A DNA stretch of 64,000 nt from Sipunculus nudus. Its lineage: Eukaryota > Annelida > Sipuncula > Golfingiida > Sipunculidae. Every line of letters begins with the position of its first letter. The stretch's first letter is position 1. Shown here piece by piece: positions 13,801 through 29,298 of this stretch. The stretch covers positions 14,870,882 to 14,934,881 of the forward strand of contig CM049317.1 of assembly GCA_026874595.1 (NCBI GenBank). Reading direction: 5' to 3'. The position numbers were made by a program, and so were the translations under genes. Under the pieces are notes generated by a model. That model was given only the letters and a program-made list of their open reading frames with translations, did not search any database and was not told the origin of the DNA.

Positions 13801-16800
13801 GCTTTACCTACAGTGTTAATTATTAACTTATATAAGAACAGTTTCTGAAGAATGGTAACGAGCTCTGGAGGAGTGATGACAATTACTGCGTACCTGTTCA
13901 TCCTGCGTCAGGAAAGGAAGCTCACATTTGTTCTTCTTGACCCCGGCTTTAAGCACCACAACGTCACACTGACGACAGTACTTGGGTTTGGATTTGATCA
14001 GATTCTGTATGTGAACTGCCTCTTCTTTGTCTGAATATCAAATTAAATGTACATATAATTAATGTATTAATTAATGTATTTATGATTAATTGTATAACTA
14101 TTAATATACAATTAATTGCATCATTAATATAAAGAGAGTTAAACAGAACCAGGGCAAAAACCCAACATTATTTCTAGACCATGCAGGGCATTTCTGGGAT
14201 GGAAATAAATGTGATAAAATGCAGAGTATGAAAAATATTAGTGCATAAAACTAACACACTAAGAAATGGTTTGACAGGTAAACAGCATATAAGGTCATTC
14301 CATACCAAATAGACAAAAGGAGGTTGCACTACCATCAGGGATTGTCTTCTCTTTTTGTCATTACTGAGAAGGGCAAAAATGATAGAGAAACCCAAAGCAT
14401 TATTCTAAAAGTTGTTTTAATTTGTGGTGCCTAGCTGGTTTACTATCATCAGTCATGGCAGATATTTAGCTTTTCTTTTTCTTGCAGAATTTCTTTTTTA
14501 TTTGAAGAGAGTGGGGCCTGTTAGGAACATGAAAAGCAAAACTTAAAATCTCCTACTTTCTTTATGTTGTACTCAAACATATTCGAATTGTTTATTTTCA
14601 ACATTTTCATTTAGTGAAGTTTGTAAATACCACCTGCTTGCTTTTGCTGTTAATTATGAGTATTCCATTCCTCAAAAGCTTTATAATACTGATGGTATAG
14701 ATAATGTTTTTTTTTTAGGATAAAAAAGAAGGTACACTCACGCTGGAAGCCCATACGCATCCCCATACCCATCTCCACCGGCGAGGGACTGCGACTGATC
14801 TCATATGAAGGAGGTACAGCTATCCTCAACAGGTCAGCGATGGCAGAGATGACGCCTCCTATGTCTTCTGCTGCTGAACCTGACAAGGTCAAGGTCACTG
14901 ATACCTGAAAAAGACAAGGTTACCAAATCATGAACATAAAGTCATTAAAATCATTCAAATTTCTATCAAATGATAATTTATCTATCATATATAAGTTAAA
15001 ATTGAAGTACATTATTTCACTGGATCACATGGAAATAAAATTGTTTTGAATAAGCAGGTATAGTTTCTCTCCCCCCCCCCCCCCCCCCCCCCACTAACTG
15101 CACTTACTTTTTTAAAATGATTTCTCAAAAGATAATCGTTTTAAGTAATGCAAATTTTTTATGTAATAATCAGAATGCCTCATAATGGTTATTTTCTGCC
15201 TACATCCATGCGATGGTATACACATCTTATTTCCTACTATTTTTCTTTGTATTTAATATTTCCAATGATTAAGTCATGCCATTCTGATCTATATATCTCA
15301 TGAATCCATTCATTTCAAAAATAAAATCAAAGTTTCAAAGACTAGAATTTCAACAAAACAAACACTAAACCTGCCCTACCTGATCCTGGCGCTCTCTAAG
15401 TGGCTGTGACAGCGCTGACGACAGAGCAGACATCTTGGAGTGCAGTCCCTCTGGTTCATGCATCAGGTTTTCTTTATGCAGCTGTGGGGAACATCCAACA
15501 GAGACTTAAGATGCTGGGCTAAATCATGGGGTAAATAAACTGCTCCCTATAATAACCTGGAGACTATTTTCACATCCATTTTCTACTAGATGACAGAAAA
15601 TGGAAAGTTAACATTTTATTTTCAACTAAATGTTTTTTTGCTGTAAACAATATATAAACACATCTGAAATATATAGGCTCAGTATAACAAATTGCTCAAT
15701 TTAAATACTCCATGTGTCTAAACTGTATGCTGCACGCCCTTGTAAAATTTACTGACAATATCACCAAGTAAAACATGCTAGTGTTCAATATCACATGTTA
15801 ATGTTGTCTGTCATTTACAAATATAGGTTTGAATTTTGTATATTAATATTCACTTATTTAGTTTATGATATGGATAATGTAGCAAATACTTTGGGGCTAC
15901 ATTAGCCAGATTTCAGACGGAGGCTAAACCTACTGTCAGTACCTTCTTCTCATGTTCCAAAAGGTCGAATTTGGTGTCCAGCACCTCTTGTTTAATCTTC
16001 AGTGGTGAAGCTGTAAGGGGAAAGGTAAAAAGTAAGTTACCCAAACCGGCATTACGTCATTTTATAAACGAATGAAGGTTGCAAGAATTTGGTAAATGTA
16101 ACATGTTAAGTGTAAAATATGATGAGGTAATTCAATGAGTTATATTGCTATTATCTGAATTGTGGCCTGAAGTTGACATCACTTAATTCATATGGATGAG
16201 GGTTACCATTTATAATAGGTATGTTTAACAGAAGATGATCCTTTCATAAGGAGAAAGTTCCGAAGAAGCCATGGGAATTACACATTTACACAACAGACAT
16301 AGTGTTAAATTAGATTTTACATTGCATTTGTACTTAGTGAAACCAGCCAAAAAAGAACAGACCAGGCCAATGAAAAAAAAAATAATTAAATCTTTATGTA
16401 TGACTGTAGTAAAGTTATTAATTTATATATGAAGATAAAGCTCATACTCAAGTATGTGCTATAACATACCTTTAACAGGCACAGGGCATATGACAGGAAT
16501 GTCCGGAGTCAGTCTCTCCTTGTCAATCATAGCCTGTTCCTCCTCCTTGATTATTGGGATCAGTGCTGGGTATTTGTCCAACGTGTACAGTGGCTCCCCC
16601 TCCTGGAGCTCAGGAGAGGATGACGAAATAATGGTGTCTGGTGTGGCACTGGCCCTGCAGGAAAAATGGAACACAAAATTGCATCCACAAGAAAGAGAAT
16701 AATACCTTTCTGGTAACCTTGGATGAATTAAAATACGTAACTATGATAGAAAATTAGTTTCATTATGTCTTAGGAAAAATAAACACCCTGTAAGATTTAG

Positions 16801-19800
16801 CTAAGAGATAATATACACCCTGTAAAATTAATGGAAATGGAAACTGGTTGGGCAATAATTTAATTTTACACAAAGGCTACACAAAACAAGGGGGAGAAAG
16901 CCTTTTCCCATGGGCGGGGGGTTATGAGAATAACTGTACACCTGTCACAGTGGGGGATCTCCCCCAGTGACCCATTACAATCAGGTACCCGGCATAGCTT
17001 ACCTCCAGTGAACAGAAGTGGACAAAGTAAATGAATACAATAGAGCCTAAAAATAAAATTCAATAACAAGCCTAATTTTTCAGCTTTTAATTTCAAATTT
17101 CAGATTTTAAAAGATTATAGACTTTCAATATGTGCAAATTAAATCAACAGTACAGACAGGAAAAAACATGCCCTGGTCAAAGTTGGGCAAAATTTTATTT
17201 TTATGCTGATAAAAATTTAAAACAAGGGACCCATGGGTCACGGCGCTCAGCTGATCGTGATTGGACTATAAATGTTTCTCCACTGTGATACTATATCGAG
17301 TCGATAAAGCTTATGAATATCATGTACATGTTAGGCTATTATAAAGGAATGTTATGTAATATGTGAGTAAATGATAAATGAAATTACCTGACTGATGGAT
17401 TAATAGAGTCAAATAAAGTGGTTTATTTTTTATTTATTTAGGAGGGGTTGAAAATTGTGATATATTTGAGCAAATATGAATGCAATGACAGCAGTAATAA
17501 GCAGTAGTAGAATGATGATAAGGCTATTTGTTGAAGGATCTAAAGTGTATGGTAGTCTGCAAGCGTTCAATTTGACAGATATGATGTTATGATTAACTAT
17601 GCTGATGAAGTGATTTATGAATATGTGACTGTATGACACAATATCTCTTTAGTCTTGACAAGGTACATTATTGTGATGCCCACTATGTCTACATATTACA
17701 CAATATTGACATAATTTCTGGCATGTACATAGGTACCAATGGACGAATAGTTATACAAAATATTAAAGTATGAATATATCTGATTCATCTTGTTCTTGCT
17801 TACTGAGGCTGACTTTTGGATGGGGTTCGGAGAAGGGAAAAGTGAGGGCAGCACAAAGGTGGATGTAGAAATATTCTATTGTAATGTTTTTCATTTATAT
17901 AAGAATATGAAAAGCTAAGAGGAAAGGGGCCCTCCTACTTGGTTATAGTAAAGTTCTAAATATATGATTGCAAACTAATACTCTGACAAGACTGTCATGA
18001 AGAAAAACAGTAAAAGTTTTGAGATACTGTGTTGCATATGAAAATTTATAGTTGGACAGGCAAGTGGACAGAATGGACTAATACCTTTATTTCACTTTCA
18101 AGAGAATAATGCATTTAAGTTTAAATATAATCCTTTTTTTTTAAGCAGATCCACTTTTTCCATAAGGAAGTTTTTATCTGAATCATTTTTTTTATTTACA
18201 GGTTTATAAGTTTTTAATTAAAAAACCTGAAAATAAAAGTTAAAATATTAGAATTGTTGCAAAAGTTGCAATCATTATATATACATAGTAAAAAACATTG
18301 GGTCATATTATGCATACACATATATTTTATTATTTTTAAATCATAATTGTTTAAACTGATTTTAAAAGAAAATAATGCCACAATATGGCATCTACAAGAA
18401 TATTCCTTGAATCACTATCAAAAAGTTTTGCACATTGGAGTTTTCAGGACATGCTTAATTTTATTCACCAAATTAAAATAAAAGTAAATTTGATAAAATA
18501 AAACATCTTTTCAAATAAAGTATACACACTGTTGGTTGAATGAGGGACAAACAATATCATTGTGCTAATTACTATCCCAGTTTTAATTAATTACTGGAAT
18601 TAATAGTCAATTTCACACCTGGTGAAGTTTTTACTCTTCTGAAGTAAGGAATTACTTATCTCATGAACATCCACATTTTCACAGCAATACACCACTTTGT
18701 GGACACAATTAAATGTACACTTTAATCATTGTAACCCTGGTGGTACAATACAAAATCTAAAATGTAGCATGTCCAAGAATAAAATTAAAATACAGAAAAA
18801 TTATAACATTCATCTAGTTTATGCACCAGCGGGGGGGGGGGGGGGGGGGGATAAGTGCAGGGCAAAGGGGAAGCCTGCTAGTAGTGGCCAAGCTGGGCCA
18901 AGGTAAGCTGCCTGGGGTGGGTTACATAATGCAAGTGAAGGCTGTACTACTAGGTGGGCTAGATGTAAACAACACTTGACATGGTGTATGAAAACATGAA
19001 TAAAAGCTTTATATTCCAATCAATTTCTTTTGAATGTTCAGATTTTAAAAGATTAAATCCTTATGCATATATGCTGGGAAAATTAAATCAACAGTGCCAA
19101 AGTTGGACAAAATTTAAGGTATTGATTTTTTATTTATGCTAATAACTTGAAAAATTTGCAAAATTCAGATCTAATTTTGGGTAAACAATTGAATCTTGAA
19201 TAAATAAAGTTATATTCCTGAAAAAAAAGTCTCTAGGTTCAGCAATTCTCATGTTAGGTGAGTAAATATATTTCCTGATTTTTTAAAAAATTGCATTATG
19301 TTTTGGCCCATAACTTCAAAATAATACCCAATACTGACCTAATTTTTGGTATGTTCATAGAAAATGTATAAAAGAATGTGATTACTAAATACGATCAAAA
19401 ACAGATCAGTGGTTTTGATATTAGGCAGCCTTGAAGTGTAACAATGGCTTTTTTTTATGGAAAACAGAGTTTTTTTCCTTAATATCTCGAAGGAACAAAG
19501 TCCTAATGACCCAATTTTCGGTATGGTAGGAGATTTTGGGGACATCTAAAATTATGTCAACAGCCTGGGGAGCATAGAGATGTGCACTGAATGACCTACA
19601 GTCATCAAAGTGGACTGCCTGACAATGTAAGGGAATACAACAAGAGCCTCCAAAAAAATTCAATAACTAGCCTAATTTTGCAGCTTTTATTTTCAAATTT
19701 CAGATTTTTACAGATTAAATCCTTATGTATACATGGTGTGAAAATCAAACCCACAGTACTTACAGGAAAAAAACCTGCCATGGCCAAAGTTGGGCAAAAT

Positions 19801-22800
19801 TTAAGGTACCAATTTTATATTTTTGCCAATATTTAAAAAAATTTAACAAATTTTGATCTAATTTTTGGTATACAATTAAATTTTTATTAATTAAAGTTGT
19901 ATTACTGAAAAAAAGTCCCTACCTTTAACACCTATTGACCCAATTTTTGGCATGGTAGGAGATTATTGGGACATCTAACTGTATGCCGAAATTCAGATTC
20001 GTAGGTCCAACGGTGTCGAAACGTGCCAGTCTTACGGACGGACATCCAGACGGACGGACGGACGGACAGACAGACGGACGGACGGACGATGGACCATGAC
20101 TATAGCTCAGATGACTTATAGTCAGCTGAGCTAAAAATCCCCTTCTAATTTTGGGTGTACAACTGAATCTTGATCAAACAACGTTACCTGGATCAAAAAA
20201 GACTCTAGCTTCAATAATTATCATGTTAAGTAATAATCTTTCCTGATTTTTTACAAAGTGCATTATGTTTGGACCCATAAATTCAAGGAATTACACAACA
20301 CAACTTAATTTCTGGCATGTATATAGGAAAAATATAGGAGAATATTTATGGTAACTATTAAAGAAAACAAATAAGTGATTTTGAAATAAGGCAGTTCTGT
20401 GGTGTGATGATAGGTTTTTAATAGAAAGTTTAGGTTTTTCCTTAATTTCTTGAAGGAAAAAAGTCGCAGTAACCCAGTTTTTGGTTTGGTAGGACATCTA
20501 ACAGTATGCCAAAATTTTAGATTCGTAGATGTAACGGTTTCAAAATGAGCCAGTCTAACAGATGGAAAGACGAATTGACAACAGGCAATAACTACAGCTC
20601 AGATGACTTATAGTCAGCTGAGCTAAAAATCCCAAAATGACCTCTTTGGAAGACTATCCAAGCAAAATGTTTGTTGTGTGTATAAATCACAAATCATAGT
20701 GACAACTGAGCTAAAAATTGTACTGCCTTTGCCATATTTAAAATTTTCAAATAGACTGGTCAATGCTTAAATTAAGAAAAAAAAAAACATAGCTTTTAAC
20801 TGGCAACATAAGGGAAACTGGCTGAAATTAATCTATGCTGATTAAGGAGTTAAAAATTATCAGTGTTTGACCCTGCTGACCTTGAGGGCACCCTTAGCTT
20901 GGACTCCATGATGGGTGGAGAGGGAAGGACTGGTGTGACTGTCGGCTTGGTGCGGATGAACGTCCTCTGTTCAAGCGGTAGCTCACGGGAGATGTCGCCA
21001 CTTGAGGTGCCTTCTCCGTGCATCAAGCGGTACCTCTGCTGCTCTGGTGGTGGCCCTGTGTATTCCAACAATAATACAATATCAATCGTGTGAAATTGTT
21101 GACCAATCACAGAAAAGCTTAAACTAACCCTGGGAGCAGTCAGATATGGGAAAGTTCTGTATATTATAACCACTTTAACCAATGCACCACTCAGTTCAAA
21201 GGATCAAGATATGTTTGGGTATGCACCTGTCCACATGACTGTTTATGTCATAACACAACTTAAGCAACAACAATATTAGTGCTCAATGTAGCTTTCCAAA
21301 TTTGAAGTTTATTGCTACATATTTCGCAAGAAATGATTTAAACCCACATCAAAGAGGAGATAACTACAGTTTATTCTATGTAATAACAGATACATTTTAA
21401 AATAATCTGCTTAATACAAATTTGGGTGTCAGTACAACATTTAAACAACTCTCTTCCAGTAAATTATGCTCCAAGTATAATCAGAACACATTTAATTATC
21501 TATGCATAGAAATATTGCTATTCAACCAGCAGGAAAATAACTCACCTGTTGTTGCTGGCGTTTCGTGCAGCAGTCTTCGTCGTGATGCAAAGTCGCTCAT
21601 CATCCCGCTGAAAGGGCGGTTACGATCTCCTGGGCTGCCCTGAAGGTTGGGGCGTGCCGTGTACGGTACCTGAGAGTAGAAATCTGGCATCCCCTCGAGC
21701 TCTGCTCGACCTAGTGACCCTCTCATTGGTGGAACATCTGAACAATATACAACACAGTGCATTAAGAAGACTGTTAAATATATATCTGTTGAAGGTTCAT
21801 TATTTTGCTTTGGCTTTTCTATCAGTAACATACACACTGGAGTACACAAGGTGGGCGTAATTCTGTAAAGTTTCTGGCTTTTTGGTAAAACTGGTCTTGT
21901 AAGTATATACATTTGTGAATCATGACATGACTGCTATGTATATTAAAAAAAAATTTTAATAACCATACATTGTAAAACAAAATATTATTTTGTTTGAATA
22001 ACCAGATAGTGTGCAAGTCAATAATTTGTTGCTGGTCACTGCTGGGAAAATTTTTCCCAAGCTCTGTGAACTGGCATGTTATCAGAGGGTTAGTCCGTGT
22101 AAAGCTGCAATGCATTTCTTACAATGGTGCGTGTCAAACAATCATCCAGCTTACAGATGATACATTGCAGCAATACAGTTTCAAACCATTCATTCAAACT
22201 TATACAGAAAATCAAACAACCAGCAAAAACATCTGAAACTAATAAAAGGCAGCTGTATTAATGGACTTACTTTCTTCAATACCACAGCCTGGTACAGGAC
22301 ACATGGTATGACACACGGCAACAATAGGTTCCTGAAGTGGCACCAGGGGGAGTGCCCGTAGCTCCTGTACGAGCTGTTCAAGATTCAGTTCACTCCCTTG
22401 TTCCTCCACAGGGGGCGGTACTGGAGGTGGCTGGGCAGTCGCTGGAGCGCTGTTTTTCCGCGGCCTCTTCCTGACCGGTCCCGTCTCCTTTCCGTCAGCA
22501 TCTTTCTTTTTGCGTTGTCTTTGCCGGGGAGCTTTCTTCTTTGGTATTTCTTCCATTTCCTGGCGGGTCTTCTCCATAAAGCCATGCTTTCTTGCTTCTT
22601 AAAAATACAGAAATGTAATCAAATGTTGATAATTCCATACCTAACACGAGCTTTCCTCCCCTGACACAAGAGTCTGTCAAGATGTCCATTAGGAGAACTT
22701 GTCATATCAAAAGGGAATCTGGATGAGGCAATAAATATTTTTTTGTCATTTTTGATAACACATAAAAGCCTTAACAAGGCCTCAAGGCCTAATGCAAATC

Positions 22801-25800
22801 TGTGCAAAGTTTGGGAGGATGAATGGAGGATTATTTTTAAAATTTAATATTGATCCTCTTATGTCCTGCATATCGACCTTAGTATTTTGATTTCAGCATA
22901 ATGAACGTTTTGGACCTGCAAGTTCCAGACTAGGATATTTTAAAACTAGGATGTATCAGTCAGGATATTTCGGATATGTTCTTTTTACCCAAGAGGATTA
23001 TTGGGACAGATGAACAGACAGTTTGGCAGCATGGTTTCGGAGAAGAACATTTTAAAATGTTTTTAGCCTTTACCCTATAAAATTTTAGAAAATGCAGTTA
23101 GCCAAGAAATAAGCAATATTTGATAGAATTTTTTAGATGACTAATTTTTTGCAAAAAATTTGGTGATGCTGGCTCCTGCCCTTATTGAGATAGTTATGAC
23201 ACACAACGGACAATGCCACACCATCACATAAGCCCACAAATTCACTAAAAATGCAAACTAAGTTTTTTCAAACAGTTGAAAGATATGGTTCCACTAGTTC
23301 TAATCTTGGCATTCTGCGTCTAGACTATGTGTCTAGATGTTGACGATGTGTCTAGACGTCTAGACATATCATCTTGACACCAGGCAGAGCCAGGTCAGTT
23401 GCCATGGTGATGTCTGGACTACACCTATGTGCACTAAGTGACCTCTTGACTTGGCATGATGAAACTTGGCATGTTGTCTTATCTGTTTTCAACCACTGAA
23501 AGCCTTATTCAACTGGCTACACTGCTTTTTTAAAGCTGCATTTACCCAATCTATTCTTATAAAACTGGCACAGAATAATTCTTGTAAAGTTTAAACCAAT
23601 CAGCTTAACAGTTTCATCTAAATCAGTGTATAAGCTAGAAGAGTCTAATATTACATTTTTGCTTGTAAAAAACGATCAATGTAGGTGGCGCCACCAATAC
23701 CTCATTTTCAGATATGACTTAAGTGACAAACACTGGCATAAAATTTGGTGATGGTGTCTCAAGCCGTTTCTGAGATTTTAATTTTAGTGTGATTTTTTGG
23801 ACAGATGACTTAGTTCAACTTCCTATAACTCACCCAAAAATCAACTAGAACCATTCAAACAAACTTGAGAAAGATAATTTCTGGGATTATTTCTGGCTGG
23901 TCGGTTTCGGAGAAGACGATTTTTAAAGGTTTTTAAGCTTTTTCCCTATAAAATCTTAATTAATGCAGATACCAAATAATAAGCTCTAGGGCACCAAATT
24001 TAACATGTGCCTAATTCTTACATGTAATTTGGAGCTGTTGGCTCGGATGGTTTCTGACTTACAGCTATGGACTGCGGACAGCCAGTCATGGACGGCGGAT
24101 GGACGCCACCGTGAAATCACATGAGCTCACAGGTTCGCTAATGAAAAGAACACAGTCACTTGGACTAAACCAGAACCACTGTTAATTATATATATTTTAA
24201 TTTCAAATGACATCCATTATATGAGAATATTTTTTGTTACTTTTTTCTCAAATGTGATAAATTATATAAGGTGATTAGTAATATAAGCCATGATATCTAA
24301 CAAATGACTAAGGGGAGCAATTTGGTCTATACATTATAACAGCTAATTGGTGACAAATATGGTAAGCTAACACAGTATGGCAGATCTGGTGATATGGTCA
24401 TCTGAACAATGATGGCTAACCTGCTAATGTCCAACGCACTGTCTGGTCTGATTGCCAAAACAATATACAGATGTTTAATCTTCTCAGGCATCAATGTGAG
24501 ACTATAGTAATAGACCTTGAGAACTTGTCTTGTTAGCTGTAACAGCAATTCGACAATGATAGATATTTAAAGATTTGTTTCACAAATACACAGTATTATT
24601 TTCATTTACCAAGCTTTTTCATCTTGTTGGCCTCATATTGAATGAATCCTGGCCTACAACGACAGCCACAGAACATTTGGTTTCTTAAGCTTCCACAGCT
24701 GATCTTTAATTTTAAGGTTTAGTAATATTCAACATGGGAGTCAACTGACCTATAATGAGTTTCTGTTCCTCCAGGGTTTTCTTGCTCCACTCCTCTGGGG
24801 GTATATCCATATCGATGGTGAGAGGCATGCTCTCGATCATCGCCAACTTTTTCTCCTGCTCCGGGGTTAATGTGATCTGTTCATCATCAGGCTGAAAGAT
24901 AGGCAATACTTATATATTCATCTTAAAATTAGTTTATAAAGTAAGTGAAAAACTGGAAATTTCATCTGTCTGTGAACAACTGCGCAACAACTGATGTTGT
25001 TATTTATGATGTATGTTGTATTTATTACTAAACCAGGGGATTTCTCCCAACAGGTGCTTATATATTATGAAAATCTTTCTCCAACAGAAACTCGAGGTTG
25101 TTCTATAAAATGTACAATTTCCAATTTTGTGACCTCTCTAGTATGAGCAATTCTCAATAAAAGACAGACAAACTCCCTAGTCCCACTACTGTCCATCACT
25201 GATAGTTTCCTCTATAACTGGCTGGTTTCACATTGGGAAGGTTGAAATTTTGCAATATTTCTTTTTCTGGCCTTTCACAAGATTACCAGAAACTAAGACG
25301 ACATATTCATATATATGAACCTTATCTTTTCCCTTCCATGTAACCTGTTCTCACTAATGAACCAAGACACTTTGGACAGTAATAAAGAAGACTGCTGATG
25401 AATGGATGGTGAATAATTTACAGATCACGAAAGATGGAATAATAAAGATGGTCAATATAGAAATGACGGCTCCACTCTGCTTACGGGGCGTCTTATTCAC
25501 AAAGGTTTCCTTTTAACTATTTTAACTCTTACATGAATATCAGGCAACAGACACTCAAGAAAATGAAGACAATCACAGCACTTTCATACATTTTTTTATT
25601 GTAATAAAAACAACATATTGGAGAAGTAAAAGTTCCAAACTCACCCTCTGTTGACCTACCTCTGTAGGTGCTGACGGAGGGCCAACTGACAGATGCTGCT
25701 GCTGCTGTTGCTGCAGCTGCTGTTGTTGCTGCTGCATATGTTGCTGTATATGTTGTTGTATTTGCTGCTGTTGCTGCTGAAACTGCTGCTGTTGTAGGTG

Positions 25801-28800
25801 TTGTTGCTGCTGTTCCAGCAACCCCAGCTGGTCCAGCTGCAGCCCCTGGTCTTGCTGCTGCTGCTGCTGTTTAGGTGTAGCCAGCAGCTTTTTCAGCAGG
25901 ATGTTCTGGTTGATGGTCTTTGGGTCCATGTCCAGTGGGAAGTTCTTCCCCTCACCATCTTGAAAATAAGATATTAAGATTTCATATGTTCCCATTTAAA
26001 AGTTTACTTATGTTGCAATACTACTGAAGCAATAACAAGACAAAGCACCATGCTCTGTCTTCACCAATGCCATTGATATGTTTTTGCACCAGCGCACCAG
26101 GTCATAACCTGCTCTGTGCATATGAAGTGACCAGCAGCTAGTCAGCTCTACTCTTTATACAGCTCTTTAAGAACAACACTGTAAAACAGCTTGACTAAGA
26201 GCTGAACTGTTGGCTCAGGAATGTATTTTTTTTATTTCTGGGGCAACAATCTTGTATGACCAAGATATTTAGTTCACCCTTGTGGTGCAACCCAGCAAAC
26301 CCTGCTTAAACAAACAACCTTTACAAGAACATAGTGTTGATAAAGCACTGTGTATACATTCAGCAAAGGTTTTAAATCACATGTACATGTTACTTTGAGG
26401 CTACCACTGACCTACCTGGTTTTTCAATCTTTATTGGACTTTGTCCATGATTTGGGCCTGGTTGCGGCCCCTGTGCAGCCTGACCATCCATCTGGTCACC
26501 GAGTTGATTCTCCACATCATCAGGCATCAGCTCCGTCAACCCCTCTGGGGGACCTTGACCCAAATGCTGATGAGCTTGAGGAAGACCTTGACCTGGCATG
26601 CCCATTGGCCTTTGATCCATGGAGGTCACAGGCATTCTGGGCTGGACCCGCTGAAGCTGGGCCTGCATGGCACTCATTGGTCCACCGGGACTGTGCTGAG
26701 TGGGCATTTGGATTTGGCTTGGTGCTGTTAACTGCTGCTGTATGGCTGATGGTAAGCCCTGTGGTGACTGCATACCTGGGGGATGCTGGGGCATCATCTG
26801 TCCTGGCACGGGCGGTCTCCACCCTCGTGGAAGCATCATCTGGGGTGGCATGGGGCCTCGTTGCTGCATCGCAGCGGGCTGCATCTTACGAACCATGGTC
26901 ATCGTCTGCATACTAGCAGGTGGCCTTAGAGGTCCGCTGTCTGATAACGCAAGTGAAGGTGGGAATGGAGGTTGTATATTGACGAGTTTCTGCAGCTCAG
27001 ATACACTGCCTGTTGACTGTGGAGGGCGAAACATGGCACCGGAAACGCTCGGGATTGGCTGCGGACCTGTTATTAAGTGCTGCCCCGGTTGTGATCCTGC
27101 TAGTGGTCCCATCGGCAGCCCAGGGATCATCTCTTGGCTTGTGGCGGGACCGGTCGGTGTAGGAATTCCAGGCGGTGTCGGTATACCAGGCATCATGCCA
27201 GACTGAGACCCGGGTATATCGGGATGCATGCCTCCTATTAACATACAACAAAATATGTAAACTGGTCATCACTTCAATGTACAAAATCTTACCTGGTTAT
27301 TATTTAGGCAGAGTCAATTGCATTACTGATAATTTTTCCAATGAGGTCAGTTGTGGGTGAAACATGAACATGCTTGAAGGATATGGATCAATTTGCAGTG
27401 CTGGTGTGTTTATTTCCATATTCCACCATTATTAACTAATGACATCCTTACAGCATGTGTACATAAACATACACTTTAAATATCTATGAGAACAAAAAAT
27501 TTCAAATGAGTAACCCTACTGATAGACTGAATAACGATTTCATATTAGTTTAATTTAACATTCCTGACAAAAATGCATTCAATCAATATCATCCAAAAAG
27601 TCATTAACAACTGACATTAAACCCAAAAAGTATATACCATTTTAAACCTGGTGTAGTGTTCTATTTGTATTTATGAATTGAACATTCGTTTTAATATAAA
27701 ATTTGAATATTTTCAACAATTGTAATTTTTAATAGTTCATGATTTTAAGCAATTTCTTTCTTGTTCTAAAATGAAATTGATTTTTTTTCTACTAAATTAG
27801 CATTTTAAAATTCAATTTTAAATTTGAAAGAAACAGCACTACAGCAATATGGACATTTAAAAAAAAAATCAGCATAAAATAAGCTTTCCTGTTTGAATTT
27901 CAGTAAATAATTTATTAATTTATAATATATGAAAGACATACACTTATTCAGTTATATCACCTTCTTACTGCTACCAGCACATTTTAAAATTTTTTGATCC
28001 CACTGCAACTTTTCACTGCTTTAATCTTTATTTATTTTTTTTTTGTATATCATGATAGTTACTGATACAGCTATTCTTGAAATTGAGAAAACCTGCATGC
28101 ATCAAAACAACCACACACAAGCTATAATGTATATATCTTGAATTCTCTGAAAGCTTGAAGTTAACAGTCCATGCAATACACCATGTCTAGGTAAATCTCT
28201 CATGTAACTTTTTAATATTCATGTCTGGTAAAACCCTAATTTCAATTCTATAAATCAAATTTAAACAAGGGACCTATGGGTCACTGTGCTTAGCTGACGT
28301 TAACCTTGAAGGTAAAAATCTAAAATAATATCTAATGGAGATAAAGTGTAAGAGGAAGAGGTAATAAAGGCCATGGTTGGTTTATATGATTGGTTTGTAT
28401 TGATGAGCAAGAAATTGTTGCAAAAAATATTTTGTGACCTGACCATGTGTTTCCTAATGTTGAAACTAAAGCATGTGAGCAGTTTGTGAACAAATGATCT
28501 GTACTATTACCATGATCATTAGTTGGTTTTTCGATTAACTGTTGACATTTCAGTAGTTTACACATTTGTTCAATTGCATCTATTTTTTTTTGTATAATAT
28601 ATATTATTAAATATATATGTATTTTTTTATGAAATGTATACAGTTGAAATATAGCTAATTAACAACATAAAACAGGGCAAACAAAGCCTGATCTCAAATT
28701 CTGCTGAGGCAGGAAAATAATGAACAAATGTTTGTATCAAATCCTGATTTTTTTATCACATCAATTATTTTCTAATTTAAGTTTATATTTCTATACATTT

Positions 28801-29258
28801 CCAATTTAACATATATATCTGAATTTAAAAGTTGATTCATAATTCTCAATTGCATCATCATAAATCTCAATCTTGTCAGATAACACCACATCATGCATAC
28901 AAATGTTTATTTATTTTTTACCACAAAAATATATCTTTTAAATCTGCAAAACAATAAATATCTAAAAATAATACATGATTTAGATTTCACAATTTTTAAT
29001 TGTGTCTTTATTTATCCATAATGTGCTTCATATTTTATAATAATTTAAGCATACTGATGGGTTCATTTATATTTGTTAAAATCATTTAAAAGAAAATTGA
29101 TTTCTTTAAAAATGCTACATTACACAACATTGCATCTTCTGGATTACACCCTGAATTATTTTTTCAAGGAAAGATTTTGCATATTGGATGCATTACAATT
29201 AAGGAGATACAGTGAAAACAATAACAATTACTGCATAACACTTGGTGGGTTGGGTTAG

Positions 29259-29298
<40 letters not shown>

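Larger units (their letters stand above)
16655..20880. other. 4.2-kb intron filled with composite dispersed elements
   Basis: Contains a truncated element fragment (about 16890-17221), a long element (17222-20133) and a further 3'-end copy (20136-20630). No KMT2C/D exon is needed here, because the split codon of the exons at 20881 and 16654 joins correctly. Confidence 0.8.

Noticed and set aside
15943-16010. Similarity of DLLEHEKK to human KMT2[17 protein letters not shown]
   Set aside because: Out of order with the rest of the protein; the true counterpart is [15 protein letters not shown] at the 49522/48331 junction.
26350-27206. Plus-strand open frames of 168-188 codons opposite the Pro/Met/Gln exon
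   Set aside because: Antisense of a coding, GC-rich exon; no independent evidence.
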